Shown one piece after another: positions 33,801 through 47,164 of a DNA stretch of 64,000 bases. The stretch comes from Trichopria drosophilae (taxonomy: Eukaryota; Arthropoda; Insecta; Hymenoptera; Diapriidae), in contig CM059584.1 of NCBI GenBank assembly GCA_030407085.1, positions 141,102,001-141,166,000 of the forward strand. Reading direction: 5' to 3'. The notes beneath the pieces were generated by a model that was given only the letters and a program-made list of their open reading frames with translations, searched no databases and was not told where the DNA came from. Numbering within the stretch: position 1 is the stretch's first letter; each line of letters starts with the position of its first letter. The position numbers were made by a program, and so were the translations under genes.

Positions 33801-36800
33801 CGAACCGACTTTTTATGTTTAATCGTGGGTATACAAAAATATCAGAGAAAGTACACTCGCGGGTATACGCGTGCGAAAACAGAGCGAAGTTGAGAATTCT
33901 GTTTGCGTGAGAAAGTCATCTTTTTCCCGATTAGGATAAAGGAAGGGGCTGGCCAGGGGAGATAGGGCCATTGTTGGGTATATCGGAGGCAACACCGTGA
34001 AATTGGGCCACTCCACATCGGCGGTTTCGAAACTTCCTATACCACAAACCCAACCAGGTACTAACGACGTACTAATTTCCTCAGACGTAATCGGTCGACC
34101 GACACTGAAATTAATATAATTGTACGTAGTTAAAATAAGAGAACTTTTTAAAAATCACGGCCCGTTATGATGCTCTTAATAGGAGGAACGTTTCACAAAA
34201 CAACACTTTTCTAAATAAGTACAAGTACTAATGTGTGGACCGTTAGTAGAAGGAAAATTATTGAATTCAGCATAGGCTTTTAATTAGAAATTTTACAACT
34301 GCACATAGTAATTTGGGATAATAATTGTACTAATGTGTCTAAAAAAGTGAAATTTTACTAGCTTAAATGGTAATTTGAGGAAAGACTTCCATTAGACGAT
34401 AGTTTGTAATTACTAGAATTTAGAATAAAGTTCGTACTATTATTTGTACAATTATTCGAAGCATATATAGTAATTTTTACTAGATAATGACAAATGTTAG
34501 CATAATGACAATAACTTCAAAATTTACCTTTCTTTGCAGTAATAATAATTATTTTTTTAGCACATATCGTTATGTTGTATCAATTATTCACGCCCAAAAA
34601 TTCAAAATGGCTAATGTAATTTCAGCAACTTAGTGGCTGTATTTTCGAAAAAGAAAGGTACCGTTTTTTAATATGTAATATCAAGTTTTTAATATAATTC
34701 TATTTTTATTAGTATCATCTTTTATTTCTAAACACATATTAACAAAAATGTTTCTTCATCTTTAATAAAAACAGTATGAACCATATACAATTTATGTCGA
34801 ATCCATTATTGGCCCAAACATTCACACACTTTTTTAGCTTATGGACATTTTATTATTGGGGGGAATTCGTATAACCTCTTATGCATTTTAAAGCGTAGGA
34901 TTGAATAGCTATTGAGCGGCGTATGATCAGACAGCACAATTTGAAAAAGAAGTCGTTCTCGACTTCACAGCACATTGACATGCTGCGAAATCTATTGTTA
35001 GACCCACCTGCATTGTTGTTCAATCTAAACGAAATAAACATTCTCAAAAATTGAATGTCATGTTCGTCTCTCTTGAAATGCGCACACAATATTTTTATCA
35101 AAAATCCGTCACGCGTTGGCGGATCCGTTGCTGCGGAAAGTGGGAAACTGCAAGACTTTCGATTTCAGCTTTTCAAACCCAGGTAGAAATGCTATGGAAG
35201 ATATTCGGGTCTACGGGGTCTAAGAAAAGAATATTGGACGATCATGATACCAGATTCCAAAAAGGAAAATGATACGTCATTGAGAGGGATGCTGAGTAAG
35301 AATTTAAGACGAACATCTTTGCAATGTTTTGTAGCGATCAGCGGATTTAGATTTCATCTTTCAAGATCGTCAGTCATCTAAATAAAAATTCACAAATTCT
35401 ACAAAATTTTTTTGCCCAATTTAAATCATAAATTACAGCATCATTTCATCCCTCGATTATTAGGACAAAATTTAAGATAATTGTGAAACCGTATCATCAA
35501 TTCTAAAAATGTCTAATTTCTATGGTTTTGCGAAATATTTATTTTACTGACATACTCGAACAGTTTTACAAGATATTTTTACCAGTGATACTATGAATTA
35601 GAGGAAAAATAACCTTAAAACAAGAAAGCATATTTAATGTAATCAATCATGAAGAAAACGCTTTTTCACAAGAAAAATATACTATTAATCATGACTGTTA
35701 AGGTGTTTCTAACTGAACTGTCGATAATATCGGTTCCTTAATTCGAAAGCTGCCAATCTTTTAAATGATTTTGATCTAAAAAATACAGCGAAATGCATTT
35801 AAAACAAACAAAATCTGTTTACTTTGAAAGTTACCAAATTTCACTTGGGCAATCAATCCACTCAAACTCATATTAGCTTAAAGTAAATGTTATCGCAAGT
35901 TAATAAATGATGACGAAAAATACGTAATACTGTCAACATACTTCAATTTTATTTTCCAAAATTTTAGTAAATTGTTATTAATTTCGTTATTAATTTCATT
36001 CTTACAGCTTTTATACGAAATATAGCTAATTTTACTATATATGTAAAATTCTGATTCAACGCATTTTTTTTAATTAAAAAAAATAATTACTAAAAATGTG
36101 ACATATTTAAAATAATATTAATAAAAATTAAAAAAATGACTAAATTTAACAACAAAAAATAGGTAAATATATATCATGAAACTCATATTGTTTGCTACTA
36201 TTATTTTGGGTTATTATACAATAACATAATATAATTATTACAATTAAATGATTAAATTTAGTTAGTACTTCTAGTATTCCGGCATTAATTTAAATAATAT
36301 ATTATATTTTAATAAAATAAAAATAGTTTATCAATGTGCAACTAAATTGAAAGATATTAATATTTGTTGACAGCCCTTCACCTGCAGTATACGTAATAAA
36401 ATACTTTCTAGGCACTTGTAAGAAATGAAAACTGAAGTGCAAACCCTCTATCGGCGTATAATAAAACTACTATAAATTCCCGCAGTTAAATTCAGGAAAT
36501 AGGCGGTATTCAAAAGTATGTCGAAATAATCATAAATCCGTTATTGTAAACATGAATTAAAAAATTATTCTAGTTTCATTTTTATATCCATAACATATAT
36601 TTATATTATAAAAGTAGCGAATATTAACATTTGAAAATATATGCAATTAGCATTTTTTAGTTGAATTATGTAACCTCCAAAAAATATACAAACTAAAAAT
36701 GTTATAAAATTTGCGATAATGAACGTCTCAGTTTGAATAAAATAGTTAAATAATTTTTACAAATGATTTTTACGTTTAAAAATTAGTTTTTTCTATTAAT

Positions 36801-38260
36801 TATTTTTGTATCAACTATTTTTTTTCAATTTGTTTTTGTTCGTGTAGTATTTATTCGATGTCAATTGACTTAATTTCATTTTATTTTATTTTCATGATTT
36901 TAATAGTTTCTTAATAATAAATTAATTTAAATGTGTAATGTTACTAATTTCAAATAAAATGTGACAAGAGAAAAACCTTACATCATAAAAGTGTTAAATT
37001 TGGGAAAATCAGCATGAAGTAAAAAAGTGAGAAGTATCGAAGGAAATGCAGGTGTTTTACCAGTTAAATCCGGAAGTAAACCCATATAAAAAAGTTTTCT
37101 TCAATCCGTATAAGAACGTGAACCCAGCAAAAGAAAGAATTTCGTGAAGAACGCTGTGACAAGTATCGTCACGTTGCTAACTCGTTTAACACCATGGCAC
37201 AAACAGGTTGTGAACTAAAAAGTTACACTTTTCTTTTCTGATCGTCCACTGCATTTTAAATTTATCCAATGTGTAACAAAACTTCTTAGAGCAATATTAC
37301 GCCTGTTTCCCGTGAAAATACTATTTTCTCACTATAGAATTTCATTCCAGGATTCGACGATTTTAATGGAAGACGTTTTTTAAATTTGGAGCGAAAGTTA
37401 ATTTTGTACAATTATTTTGTGTCTTAATTTTAACATAAATAAAAACTTAATAAATTAATCGATTTAAATTATTTGAGGTTAGTGATAAACGTTTTAATTT
37501 TTAGTGATAAAAAATCCCTTGAATAGGAAAGTAAAAAAATTAAAATTTCATTTCTATTCTTTTTATGATTTTGTAAAGTTAATTTTATATTGTGATTATT
37601 TTTCGTGTTTTATTGCTAATTCATTATTAAAAATTAATAGAATAAGACATTATTGATAATTAATAAATTATAAAATCTGTTTGCAAAATTAGTGATGGAA
37701 GTGGAAATAATGGACACTAATTCAGGGAAAATAATAGGATTAATTTCGTAAAAGTTATTATAGTTTCAATTATAATTTATTTTAATATTATTACATTTTC
37801 TACATTTCGGAAATAATTGCAAACAGCCTAATCTTGTTGTTGAGAGCAACTAATTTCTGCACCTGAAATTGAGAATGAAATTCGTTAGTCAACAAGAAGG
37901 TGATAATAATTAATTATCAAAGTTAACCTTTTCAAACTTTAACTTTAACAAATTATAAGAAATAATACAGTGAAATTTGTATAATATATAGTTAGTCCAA
38001 ATTTTATACATTTAAAATTTTCATTTAAATTAAAGATTAAAAATGAATATACTATTTTAATAAAATAACTGTAAGACATCAAATGAGGATTTTAAAGATT
38101 TAATATTATTTTTTGATAATCAATTTTGAGAAAAGAATTTTAGGATTGAAGTAATTTCAAAATACAAAATAGTTCTATAATTTAAAAATAGCAAGTAAGT
38201 AATGGGTATTTGATAATAAAAAAAAAGCATGCCTATTACACATTGTTAGATACACTTTAG
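33801..38260. other. Long AT-rich non-coding stretch
   Basis: Except for a modest GC rise at 33810-34030 and around 35090-35280, this is very AT-rich and I recognise no gene. A 73-codon plus-strand frame at 35051-35272 crosses an acceptor-like CCCAG|GTAG at 35180 but has no recognisable domain. Confidence 0.45.
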
Positions 38261-38262
38261 GG

Positions 38263-38416
38263 TTATTTATTTATTTATTTATTTATTATTAATAAACGGA
38301 CAATATGTCCTTACAAAACAGAAAATAAATTATACATAATACGGTTAGTAAAAAACACAAATATACATAAATAGTCCTTACAAAAAATAAAATTAACTAT
38401 ACAAAATAATACAAAA
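38263..38416 (-). mobile_element. Probable retroposon 3' end with (TAAA)n tail
   Basis: Read on the minus strand, an A-rich body ends in a GGACATATTGTCC hairpin and AATAAT and is then followed by repeats of the tetranucleotide TAAA, a tail typical of some LINE/SINE insertions. The tail is the TTTA run at about 38265-38290 on the plus strand. No flanking duplication or coding part was found, so the assignment is tentative. Confidence 0.35.
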
Positions 38417-38480
38417 TGCACACACACACACACACACACCCACCCACACCACCACCCACACACCCACACACACACACACA

Positions 38481-38543
<63 letters not shown>
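38417..38543. repeat. (AC)n microsatellite, ~127 bp
   Basis: A long AC run interrupted by CCCACC and CCACC variants in its left half and purer to the right. The translated minus-strand frame through it is poly-Val/Cys and not a gene. Followed at 38565-38645 by two ~40-bp direct copies of ATAACCTAACNTTATTNTCA. Confidence 0.95.
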
Positions 38544-38545
<2 letters not shown>

Positions 38546-38802
38546 TTGAAGTTACAGCGCAAAATATAACCTAACGTTATTATCACACTTATTTTAATAT
38601 AAACATAACCTAACTTTATTGTCACACTTCTAAGAACGAGGTTAGCAAATGAAGTTTGGGAAAGATTCATAAATATTAAAAATAGTATTAAAATATAAGT
38701 AGAGATTACTAAAAAATCAAACTATCCAATAATTTATGAAATACTTTACCAAATCAGAAATTTTCAAAAAACTGTGCTAAAAATATTGTAAAACTTACTA
38801 TA

Positions 38803-39618
38803 TTATTTATGCAGGACGGTCGAAGGTACGACCTGTCGGTACAAATTACCAAATGTATCGTATCCATAATGACAATAATATCTCCTTCCATCCAGAGTCA
38901 TGAATTCCCCTCGGGCGGTAGTTAAAAGTTTGGCTATTATTCGTCTGCGCTGTTTTTGCAACGTTAAAATGGAGTTATCTGGAAGGTTACTCTTGTCTAT
39001 TGTTAAATCCAAAGGTTCCCATGCAGCATCATCCAAACGTTCCCATTCAGCATAATCCGAAGGATCCCATTCATTATCTGTAATTCCGGATAGAGTTGAT
39101 TCCGAATGTTCTGATTGAGCTGGATCCAAAGTGTCGAACATCTGTATATCGGATGATTCAGGAGAATTTTTGATATTTCTGCTATCGAAATTAAAGGCCT
39201 GAGATTCCTCCACAGAAACATTTTGCGGTGTTGATTCGTGATATTTTTTCACATTGATCTTGTTATTCTCAATTTTTACAGTAACACCTGCTATCCTTAA
39301 TTCTGGACGATCCGAATGATCGATATTTTCAATTGTCGATTTTTGAACAGGTGGTCGTACTTCTTTGTTGATTGTCACTGGTGCTTTCGGTGATAACACA
39401 ACAAGTTTTTTACGAGGTTCCTCTTTTTTCACACACACTGGATCCTTATGTACAAACGCCACATTATTGTTACCTGGGATTTGTCGATTGTTTAAAACGT
39501 CTGGATGTTGTTGCGAACCATTCTTCTCAATCGGCAGTCTGGATATAAGCAGATAATCCCTGTGTTGCGGTCCCCATAATTCATACTTGTTTTTTACTTT
39601 TTCGTTAGTGAGATGCAT
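38803..39618 (-). CDS. Unrecognised 271-residue acidic protein, single exon
   Basis: This is the only frame clearly longer than chance allows in the window. The start at 39618 is the first methionine after an in-frame TGA 69 bases upstream. No signal peptide or membrane segment is visible. Most of the protein is polar and probably disordered. At residues 183-206 an 8-residue unit repeats three times (EWDPSDYA, EWERLDDA, AWEPLDLT), mirrored by three ~24-base DNA repeats. A basic patch (QKQRRR, 221-226) and an aromatic C-terminus (YYCHYGYDTFGNLY, 247-260) follow and may form a small folded tail. A donor-like GTAAGT lies just past the stop, and AATAAA is at 38615-38620 (minus strand). I recognise no family. 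Absence of introns allows a retrogene. Confidence 0.68.
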   Translation of the reverse strand: MHLTNEKVKNKYELWGPQHRDYLLISRLPIEKNGSQQHPDVLNNRQIPGNNNVAFVHKDPVCVKKEEPRKKLVVLSPKAPVTINKEVRPPVQKSTIENIDHSDRPELRIAGVTVKIENNKINVKKYHESTPQNVSVEESQAFNFDSRNIKNSPESSDIQMFDTLDPAQSEHSESTLSGITDNEWDPSDYAEWERLDDAAWEPLDLTIDKSNLPDNSILTLQKQRRRIIAKLLTTARGEFMTLDGRRYYCHYGYDTFGNLYRQVVPSTVLHK

Positions 39619-39760
39619 ATTGCTCGTTAAAAAAAGGAACGAAGAGTTATTCCGTGTGTAACTTGTCGAATCTCGATGTGCACTTCAGCGTGATATTGAA
39701 ACGACACGTGTAGAACAAATGAACATCGACCTACCTACACGTAAAAATCGAGTATTCGAT
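39619..39760 (-). promoter_or_regulatory. Probable 5' flank of the 271-residue gene
   Basis: Immediately upstream of the gene on its own strand, composition becomes less AT-rich, and an E-box CACGTG lies at 39705-39710 with a second ACACGT-like word near 39735. No TATA box is evident in the expected place. Position is the main argument for a promoter here. Confidence 0.3.
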
Positions 39761-40463
39761 TTTTCGATTTTCATTTGTTTTTGGCCAGCAGCTTTCGAAT
39801 GTTTAGAATCGAATGTTCGAGAAAGAAATGACATTTGATTTTCGAATGCGTTTAATTTTCACGATTAAAACAATGGTCGCTTATAATTAGTACTGTAAGG
39901 CATCCCTTATTTTATCTTTTATTATTCTATAATGATTCGTTATTCTATTTTTCTATATATTCTCCACTGTGCTGTTTTATTTGCGTTCGACAATCATCGG
40001 GTATTATCGGATGTTGTCGGCCGAGAAAGGCCGAGAGTGAAGTGAGAAGTTAACCTGTGGTTATTTGTAGTGATATTTATCATTTTTATAATTATTATGT
40101 TATAGTGTATTTTTTTTAATTATTCTATATTTTTTGCAAATTAGTACAATAGAATTAAAATGTACTGTTATTTATTTTTAAATTACATAAACGACAGTAT
40201 TAAATATTGAGGAATGCATTTCAATCTGGATAAAACAAATTTAATGGAAATTTAATACTGGATAGTTTCTTTTTAAACTTTCTGATGCTATAAACAATTT
40301 CAAATCTTAGATTGTTATTTTCTTTTTAAGCTTAAACAATTTCTTGATTTTTGTAATGAATGGATACTAATATTCGGATTTTTTTCTCACTAATATTAAT
40401 TAAAATTAGAGAATGTTATAATGTAGTAAAATATTTATTTATTATGATCGTCATTATTAGTTA
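39761..40463. other. AT-rich non-coding stretch
   Basis: Repeated TCGAATG/CGATTTTCG words occur at 39750-39850 and a short CpG segment at 39985-40040. No gene recognised. Confidence 0.45.
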
Positions 40464-40693
40464 CACTGAAAAAAAAATTCCTAATTTCAAGTAAATATTT
40501 ACTTGAATAGTCGAAACAAAATATTTACTTATAATAGAAAAATAGTTTGTTAATTCAACGAAATATTAATTTATTTTTATCCAGCAAGTAAATATTTATT
40601 TAAATTAAGAAAATATTTCCTTATTTTAAGTAAATATTTTGTTGCGACTATTGAAGTAAATATTTACTTGAAACTAGGACATTTTTTTCAGTG
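40464..40693. mobile_element. 230-bp MITE, CACTG termini, TA duplication
   Basis: The left end CACTGAAAAAAAAATTCC and the reverse-complemented right end CACTGAAAAAAATGTCC match. The inverted match continues through TTTCAAGTAAATATTTACTT and into AATAGTCG. TA lies on both sides (40462-40463 and 40694-40695). The repeated word AAGTAAATATTTACTT is itself palindromic. Non-coding. Confidence 0.85.
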
Positions 40694-40695
40694 TA

Positions 40696-41899
40696 ATTAT
40701 TCTTAAAAGAAACGTGGTTGATCGACAATATTGGTAAATAACGTATACGAAGTTCAGAATGTTTCATTGATCTAAATATTTTTCAAGTATTACTTTTGTA
40801 ACTAAAACTGAAAAGATATAATAAACAGTTATTTATTTAAGAATTAGTAACGTGATATTAAGTGAAATTAAAATTTAAAGAGAATTCATATAATAATATC
40901 GTTCATTTGAACGTTCGAAACTTCAGGCACGCGATAAATAGAATAATTAAATATTTTAAAAGGTAATAAAATAGTTAAAACATAAAAAATGTTACTTTTT
41001 GGAAGTAAACCTAAATAAATTCTTGTTTGTAAACCTCTACTTTCCTAAAGGATTTGAATTGTTATATTGAGTTCAACTCAAACTTGTAAATAGAAACATT
41101 GTTTGTAAATTTTGGTAGTTTCTTTAATTAATCTAATTGTAATTAGACGTATTTATAAATTCCTGGTAAACAAGAATAAATTTTCTAGATTATCAAATAA
41201 CTTATTGGTACATTTTCTTTAACTATTTTACAGTTATAAAATAATTTTAACTATAAAATATCTAGAAATTGCTCTCAACATTTTTAGACATTATATAACA
41301 ATGTTGATAAAAATGTCCAATAAATGACAGCGATTTCTACCAGGGTAAAGATAGTTGTGTATTTTCGTATTGTTATTGTAGTTAACTTTCTTGCAATTGT
41401 TATATTTTACGTATATTTATTATATTGCAAAATTCCAAAAATAATCGACAAAAAATTCTTTGATAAATGACCATGCATTGCATTGATTGCACAAAATGTC
41501 AATATATTTATTAATACCCCGTAATAACAGATTGTTGTCAATTTTGACATTTAAATGGACCAACTTTTCACACCACAATTTTTAGAAAGTAAACGTAATA
41601 TATTTAAATTCTAAGGGTCTTTTTATTTAAAAAGTGTCAACTCGTCACTTACACGTTATTAGTAAAACTCGAATATTTGTAGTCATAGCAAATGACTGCA
41701 TGTCGTCTCCGTACGCAGTCACCTAGTAAAACCTACAATTATAAATATATATAGAACAATTATAGGTTGTATAACAAACTGACACTGGTAGAGTCAATCA
41801 AATTTAAGTCCAAGGAAGTAAGAATCACACAAACCTATAGTTAATTTTGCAAACCACCTTTCAATCTAAAGGAATAAATTTGCAGTCCTTCACTGCAAA
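40696..41899. other. AT-rich non-coding stretch
   Basis: No supportable gene or repeat. Confidence 0.5.
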
Positions 41900-41901
41900 T
41901 A

Positions 41902-42164
41902 CAGTAGAGCACCGGTATAATTGGTTTCGCTATATTTACGTCTCAGCATATTTTCCCGGTTCCGTCTCGTTATATTTACCTGTCGCCGCACTCTTTTTCC
42001 CCCACCTTGCGCGCTGGGGCCTCAGGAAGGCCCTGCTGTGACGTCACGAACATAACGCGACTGAGGGGAGTGGGAGAAGAGATGCCCCCCTTTGTTTGAT
42101 AAATATAACGAGACGCGAGGGGAAATCGAGGAATCCAGCAGGTAAATATATCGGGACTCTACTG
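41902..42164. mobile_element. 263-bp Tc1/mariner-type MITE
   Basis: TA lies at 41900-41901 and 42165-42166. The termini are CAGTAGAGCACCGGTATA (left) and, reverse-complemented, CAGTAGAGTCCCGATATA (right). A second inverted pair, GTCTCGTTATATTTACC and ATAAATATAACGAGACG, lies inside. The core is unusually GC-rich for this window. No transposase; the 64-codon frame at its left end is a by-product. Confidence 0.87.
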
Positions 42165-42166
42165 TA

Positions 42167-43100
42167 ATCTACTCATAATTGGTATGATATTAATGATTTA
42201 CTCCATGGGATTCAAAGTGTATTCCAAAGGAGTCAAATATCTTAACTACAATTTATTAGACTAAGCAAGTTAGTTCATTCGTTCTGTCTACTGCAATGTA
42301 TAGATTAACAGTTCCGTGTTTACAAAGAACTGAAATTACAAAGAAGTATTTTTTAATGTTCGAGAAGAAATAAATATAAATACAGGGACATTGACTTAAA
42401 ACCAAAACAAAAACAAAAACAATAGATCAATTTTAAATTTTCGGTATATTATAGATTTAAAATGAAACGGGAGTGATAAAATAAAGAGTAATTTTAAACA
42501 ATAGAAGGGACAAAAAAATTGTTTTTGAATAAAATAATTTTTACCAAAATTGAATTTAAATTTTCAAAATGATGGCCCTCTTCAAAAAAGTGAAAATAAT
42601 TATTTGATATTTTTTAATCTTCTACAACATTGCATGGTATACATAATTATCTAAATTAATCAGAACTTAAAAATTCATTTCTTGATATTAATGTTGGTAA
42701 AAATAAAAATTAACTAGTTATTCAAATATTTTTTAAATTCGTAAATAAGCGAATAGTATCTACCAAAATAAACGCTGGAAAGTTAGTGTGAATATTTTGT
42801 TTCAATAAAGTTTAAATAACATGTTTAATATTTGTATTAATTAGAAATTATTAGTAATTTCCTAGATTCATTTTCTTTGTGAAACAACGTTTCCAATTTT
42901 TGTAATATTTTTCTTTGTATTATTTAAAGAAACGTCGCTTCAAACATTACAAAAATATACTATTTGGGGTCTTAGCTATTTTAAATATAAAAAATCCAAT
43001 TAAATATCGAAAAAATTTAATTTTTATGTCAAGGACTGATATCGATAAACGTATTTTAATAATTAAACTATTGCTGACGAGTATACATTATCTTTATTAA
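42167..43100. other. AT-rich non-coding stretch
   Basis: An AAAACAAAAACAAAAAC run occurs near 42403-42420. No gene recognised. Confidence 0.5.
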
Positions 43101-43103
43101 AAT

Positions 43104-43350
43104 TTTGATTATTTTAATATAATTACTAATCAATGGAGTCAATATTTAATCAGTAACATAAGTAATTTGAAAACTAAGATGAACTAAACAAATAGAAACA
43201 TTTTCAGTATGTTTTTTATTTAAACATTGATTATTTTAATATAATTACTAATCATTGGTGACAATATTTAATCAAAGTCATTTCGAAACTAAGACGAAAT
43301 AAACAAGTTTGTCACATTGATTGTAATACACTTTAACAAATTCTCATGAA
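43104..43350. repeat. Two-copy tandem duplication, period 122
   Basis: GATTATTTTAATATAATTAC starts at 43107 and again at 43229. The match continues through TAATCAATGG / TAATCATTGG, CAATATTTAATCA and AACTAAGAYGAA. This is a diverged tandem duplication. Confidence 0.8.
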
Positions 43351-46300
43351 TTAAAGTTGAATATTTACATAATTATTAAAAAATAATAAATAAATACACT
43401 GAACTAAAATATCCAACAAATTAAAAAAAATTACTATAAAATATAGTGGTTTTACAGTATTAGTTAAAATTGAAACATTTCTTATATCATAAATAATAAT
43501 AATAAACCAAAAGAAAATGAAGTTGGTCAAAATGAAAATAGTGGCATAAAAAAACGAAGTATTCTCTTAGAAGTGCGGTTTTCGAAGGGGACGTTAATGA
43601 AGCATTGTTCGCAGAAATGCGTAACACGTAAGAATAGTAGCATTGTTTAAAGGTTTTCCCAGTCTGGTAAAGGTCTCAGAGAATGTAAAAGAAGAATGCT
43701 GACGTAAAGGACATCATTATGTGTCGTGAATATTTTAAAAGTGCTAACAATTAAAAAAAAAAGTTGGAAACAATACCAAAAAAGTAAGTCTGGCTGTATT
43801 ATGCAAAAAAAGTCTTATGCGTGATTGTATAGTAAAAATTGTTCTTTAAAAAGGATGTTATACACGTCATTTTTCTATTGAAAGGGTTTAAAATGAATAT
43901 TTTAAACCAAAATACTTTAGAAAACATAGTTCTATAGAAAAGATAATCATAGTAACTAAAATGTTCGCTTCTTCTTCTAAATACTTGTTATTTTTTAATA
44001 TTTCGTGTTCAAAATCGAATTCAATGTGGGAATTTAATCTCTAGTAGTTTTCAACCTAAATTTCATTAATTTTATGTAACACATCATTTAGTTATTACTA
44101 AATATGTTGCTTAATGTAGAAAGTTACTCAGTGGGATCTAAATAATTTATATTTTTTACATACGTTTAATTAAATTTAAGTTAATGAAGTTCTATGCATC
44201 TACAAATATTACTAAATATTTAGTTATTAAGGAGCAACTATTTAGTTAAATTAACTCAATGTTTTTTTAATAACATAGAGGAAAGTAACGAAAAGACCTA
44301 TCGTAAAAGTTACCACCCTACGATATGTTACTAAAAAAACAAACAAACAACTTTCTCGACATGTTTATAAAGTGCCCCATTTGATTTGCTGTGCTCGTTG
44401 ACACGAATAATTGACCCTACATGCGCATAATTAAACCTGTGTGTGCCCAATAGTCAGACCTTGATTAGCAATTACTAAAAATACGCGCGATTTAAATAAT
44501 CAGCGTAATTAGCTCATTAAACTAGTATTTCCGAGCGTAATGTCGCGTAATAACTTACATGTAAATGACCAGCGTGCGATTCTAATTACTAGTAAGCATG
44601 TGTAAAGAATTTTAAAAACGGTTTAATAGTGTTGCGAATTAATCACGTCGGTTCTAGCAATTATCATTTTAAAATTCCACCTACTGGAACGTTCCAATAT
44701 CTGTGCGATCTCAAATAGGAGTGCCAGTATAATAACAATAGCTAGATCGTTGCATATAATGCAACAAATTAAAACTGCAAGTTTGTACTTTAACGCGATT
44801 TCGATAGAAGTTAATTCGATGGAAACTAACGAGACTAGTCACGAATTATCGGCGTGCTACTTTTCTGTAATAAAATAGTACGTTGACACTTTAGGTTATG
44901 TTGTCAATTGTATGAAAATAATGACAACGAGGCGTACCATCCAACATGCAAGCTATTGTTAATTGTACTTTAGCATTCTTGTCCTACACGTGTCATTTTG
45001 TGACTTGCGAAGGTAATTTATAATAAGCTTGTATTACCGATCAAGTTCTTAATTAGTCCAGGTTTATAAAGTTTATGTCGTATTAAAGTGAGATAAATAG
45101 TATTTGTTCTGCTTGAATGTTTGAACAAACATGAACATTGCTCCATATTTATTTCAAAAGCAAACATGCTTTCCAATAAAAATCTGTTTTTTTTTGTCAT
45201 TTTAGAAAAAAAATCAGGTTTATTGACTTTAATACGTCACACATTATAACGGAATGCAATTCTGTTGGGAAATGTATTACGTATCTATTAGCCACTAGTT
45301 TATGACGGACGACGAAGTTAATTTACGTTTAAAATGAATATTTCTATCAGAAATACTTGCTTGTAAGTCAACTTGTAGTAACTGAATGTAATATTTCCTG
45401 CTTTGGTTATAATTACGTCATTAGAATCTGTCAAATCAGCTTCTGCTAAAATATTCAATTAGTAACCTTGTTCACTAATAAATAAATTAGATAATTTCTA
45501 TTATAATAGTAGAATTTTATTAAGATTTTTAAAATATTTTTAGTTTACATAAATTACTAATGACAGTACCCCAAAATGTAGAGTTTTTTTTAAACAAAAG
45601 AAATCAGATTTAAAAATATAGAGGTAATATAGCAAGATTCTAGAATATTTTTGTTATTATTGAATTTAAATGATAATTAAAAAAAAACTTGAGACTGCTA
45701 AATAAATACGATCAATACGACGATATACTGGTACCTAGATCCAGTTTAATTCATTACTAATTTAGGTTATCTACTAACTTAATTGGATTCACTGTATTGT
45801 ATTTAAACGTACTTTCAGAAGAGACAATTACGTGCTCGCATAATAGTAAGAACATTTTTTCAAAAAGTCAAAAATGGTATTTAAAATATGGAGTAGAAAG
45901 AATCTTACTGAAAAAAAAATGTAGTAATATTGATTAAATATGCGATTGTAGATTAGCAACTGAATATTTTAAAGCAAGTACATATTTATTCTTCTAACAT
46001 TTAGTCAACTCAACAATAATGTAGTTTAAATTACTCAATATTTGGATGCTTAAGCGTCCACACGTTTAAAAAGTATTACTAAACTTTTTCGCGAGATTGT
46101 CACTAAAATCATGTTTCTGTTTTTAATTTTAGATTTTTATTATGCTTTTTATATAAATTATTGATGATGATGAACTAAAACGAAAAAAAAGGAATAGATA
46201 TACATTGAAAATAGCTATTGGAGTAATAACACCTTTTTCATATATATTTCTTTTAAAAAATGTTTATTCTGATTAATTAGTTCGATTAATCCTCAAATAT

Positions 46301-46585
46301 TTTGTAAATAGTTCTTAATAAATTGAATGCTACGTTCATTTAATATAAATTAATAATGCAATTTTCATTTTTGTACTATAATAACGTCGATTTTTGAAAC
46401 CTACTTTATTGATAAGTATTTTTCATAGTTCTACGAAATGATAGAGTTCACGACTTTTGAAGAAATTATTGCATGCTTGTCAGTCACATATGTCAAACAT
46501 TCGGATTTTGAAAATAAACATATTGGGTATTAATCCAATGAACCAAGATGTAAACCATTGTGTAGTTAGTCTCTCAATTTGAAAC
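43351..46585. other. Long AT-rich non-coding stretch
   Basis: No gene, RNA gene or clear element recognised. 44360-44720 is slightly more GC-bearing. Phrases of TTACTAAATATTTAGTTATTA type near 44090-44260 are locally repetitive. Confidence 0.45.
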
Positions 46586-46594
46586 ATTTAAGTT

Positions 46595-46685
46595 AACTGT
46601 GAAATAGTGACTCCTTTTTCAATGAAAATCAGTGAATATTTACTGTTTTGTATTGACTTTCACTATTTCCAATTGAAAGAGTAAT
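46595..46685. repeat. Small palindrome
   Basis: TGTGAAATAGTGACTCC faces ACTTTCACTATTTCCAATTG, with a CAGTGAATATTTACTG core that is itself palindromic. Likely a short decayed MITE. Confidence 0.45.
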
Positions 46686-46896
46686 AAAGAAAATATAATA
46701 AACAATTAAATTATTAAATAAATTGTTAATTAAATTATAAGTACCAGTTAAATTTACTATTCGTTTTAGTAAGTATGTAAATTTATATATTTCGTTATTT
46801 AAATACAGAAAATATTACTGTATTTTTAGTTCATTGAACTAACCAGCTGGTTTCCTTGAGACTACTACAGAAAATAAAGAGTTAATGGAAAAGAAG

Positions 46897-46918
46897 AGAG
46901 AGAGAGAGAAAAAAAAGG
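46897..46918. repeat. GA-rich microsatellite
   Basis: AGAGAGAGAGAGAAAAAAA low-complexity purine run. Confidence 0.7.
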
Positions 46919-47033
46919 ATTAATGGAAGCACGAAGATACAGTAGAAACGATTTTAACATAAATAAAATAGTAGAAATAACAACATGAAGGGTTATAGTT
47001 GATATTTGAGGTTATGTACGAATGATTCAAGTA

Positions 47034-47162
47034 CAGGAAAATAGTAAATGGAACAATGTTATTGTTCTATTTATTGTGGAAATAGTTAATTTAACGACGT
47101 TTTGTAATAAAGCGTTTTACTATTATAAAATGGTTCATTTAACTATTTTATTTCTCTCTGTG
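47034..47162. mobile_element. ~130-bp MITE, TA-flanked
   Basis: The left end TACAGGAAAATAGTAAATGG and the reverse-complemented right end TACACAGAGAGAAATAAA followed by ATAGTTAAATGAACC match imperfectly after a small offset. An inner inverted pair GGAAATAGTTAA / TTAACTATTTTATTTC supports it. Length and GAGAGAAA end resemble the element at 6152-6284, possibly the same family. Confidence 0.5.
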
Positions 47163-47164
47163 TA

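Noticed and set aside
38311..38670. 119-codon minus-strand frame
   Set aside because: Poly-Val/Cys translation of the (AC)n microsatellite.
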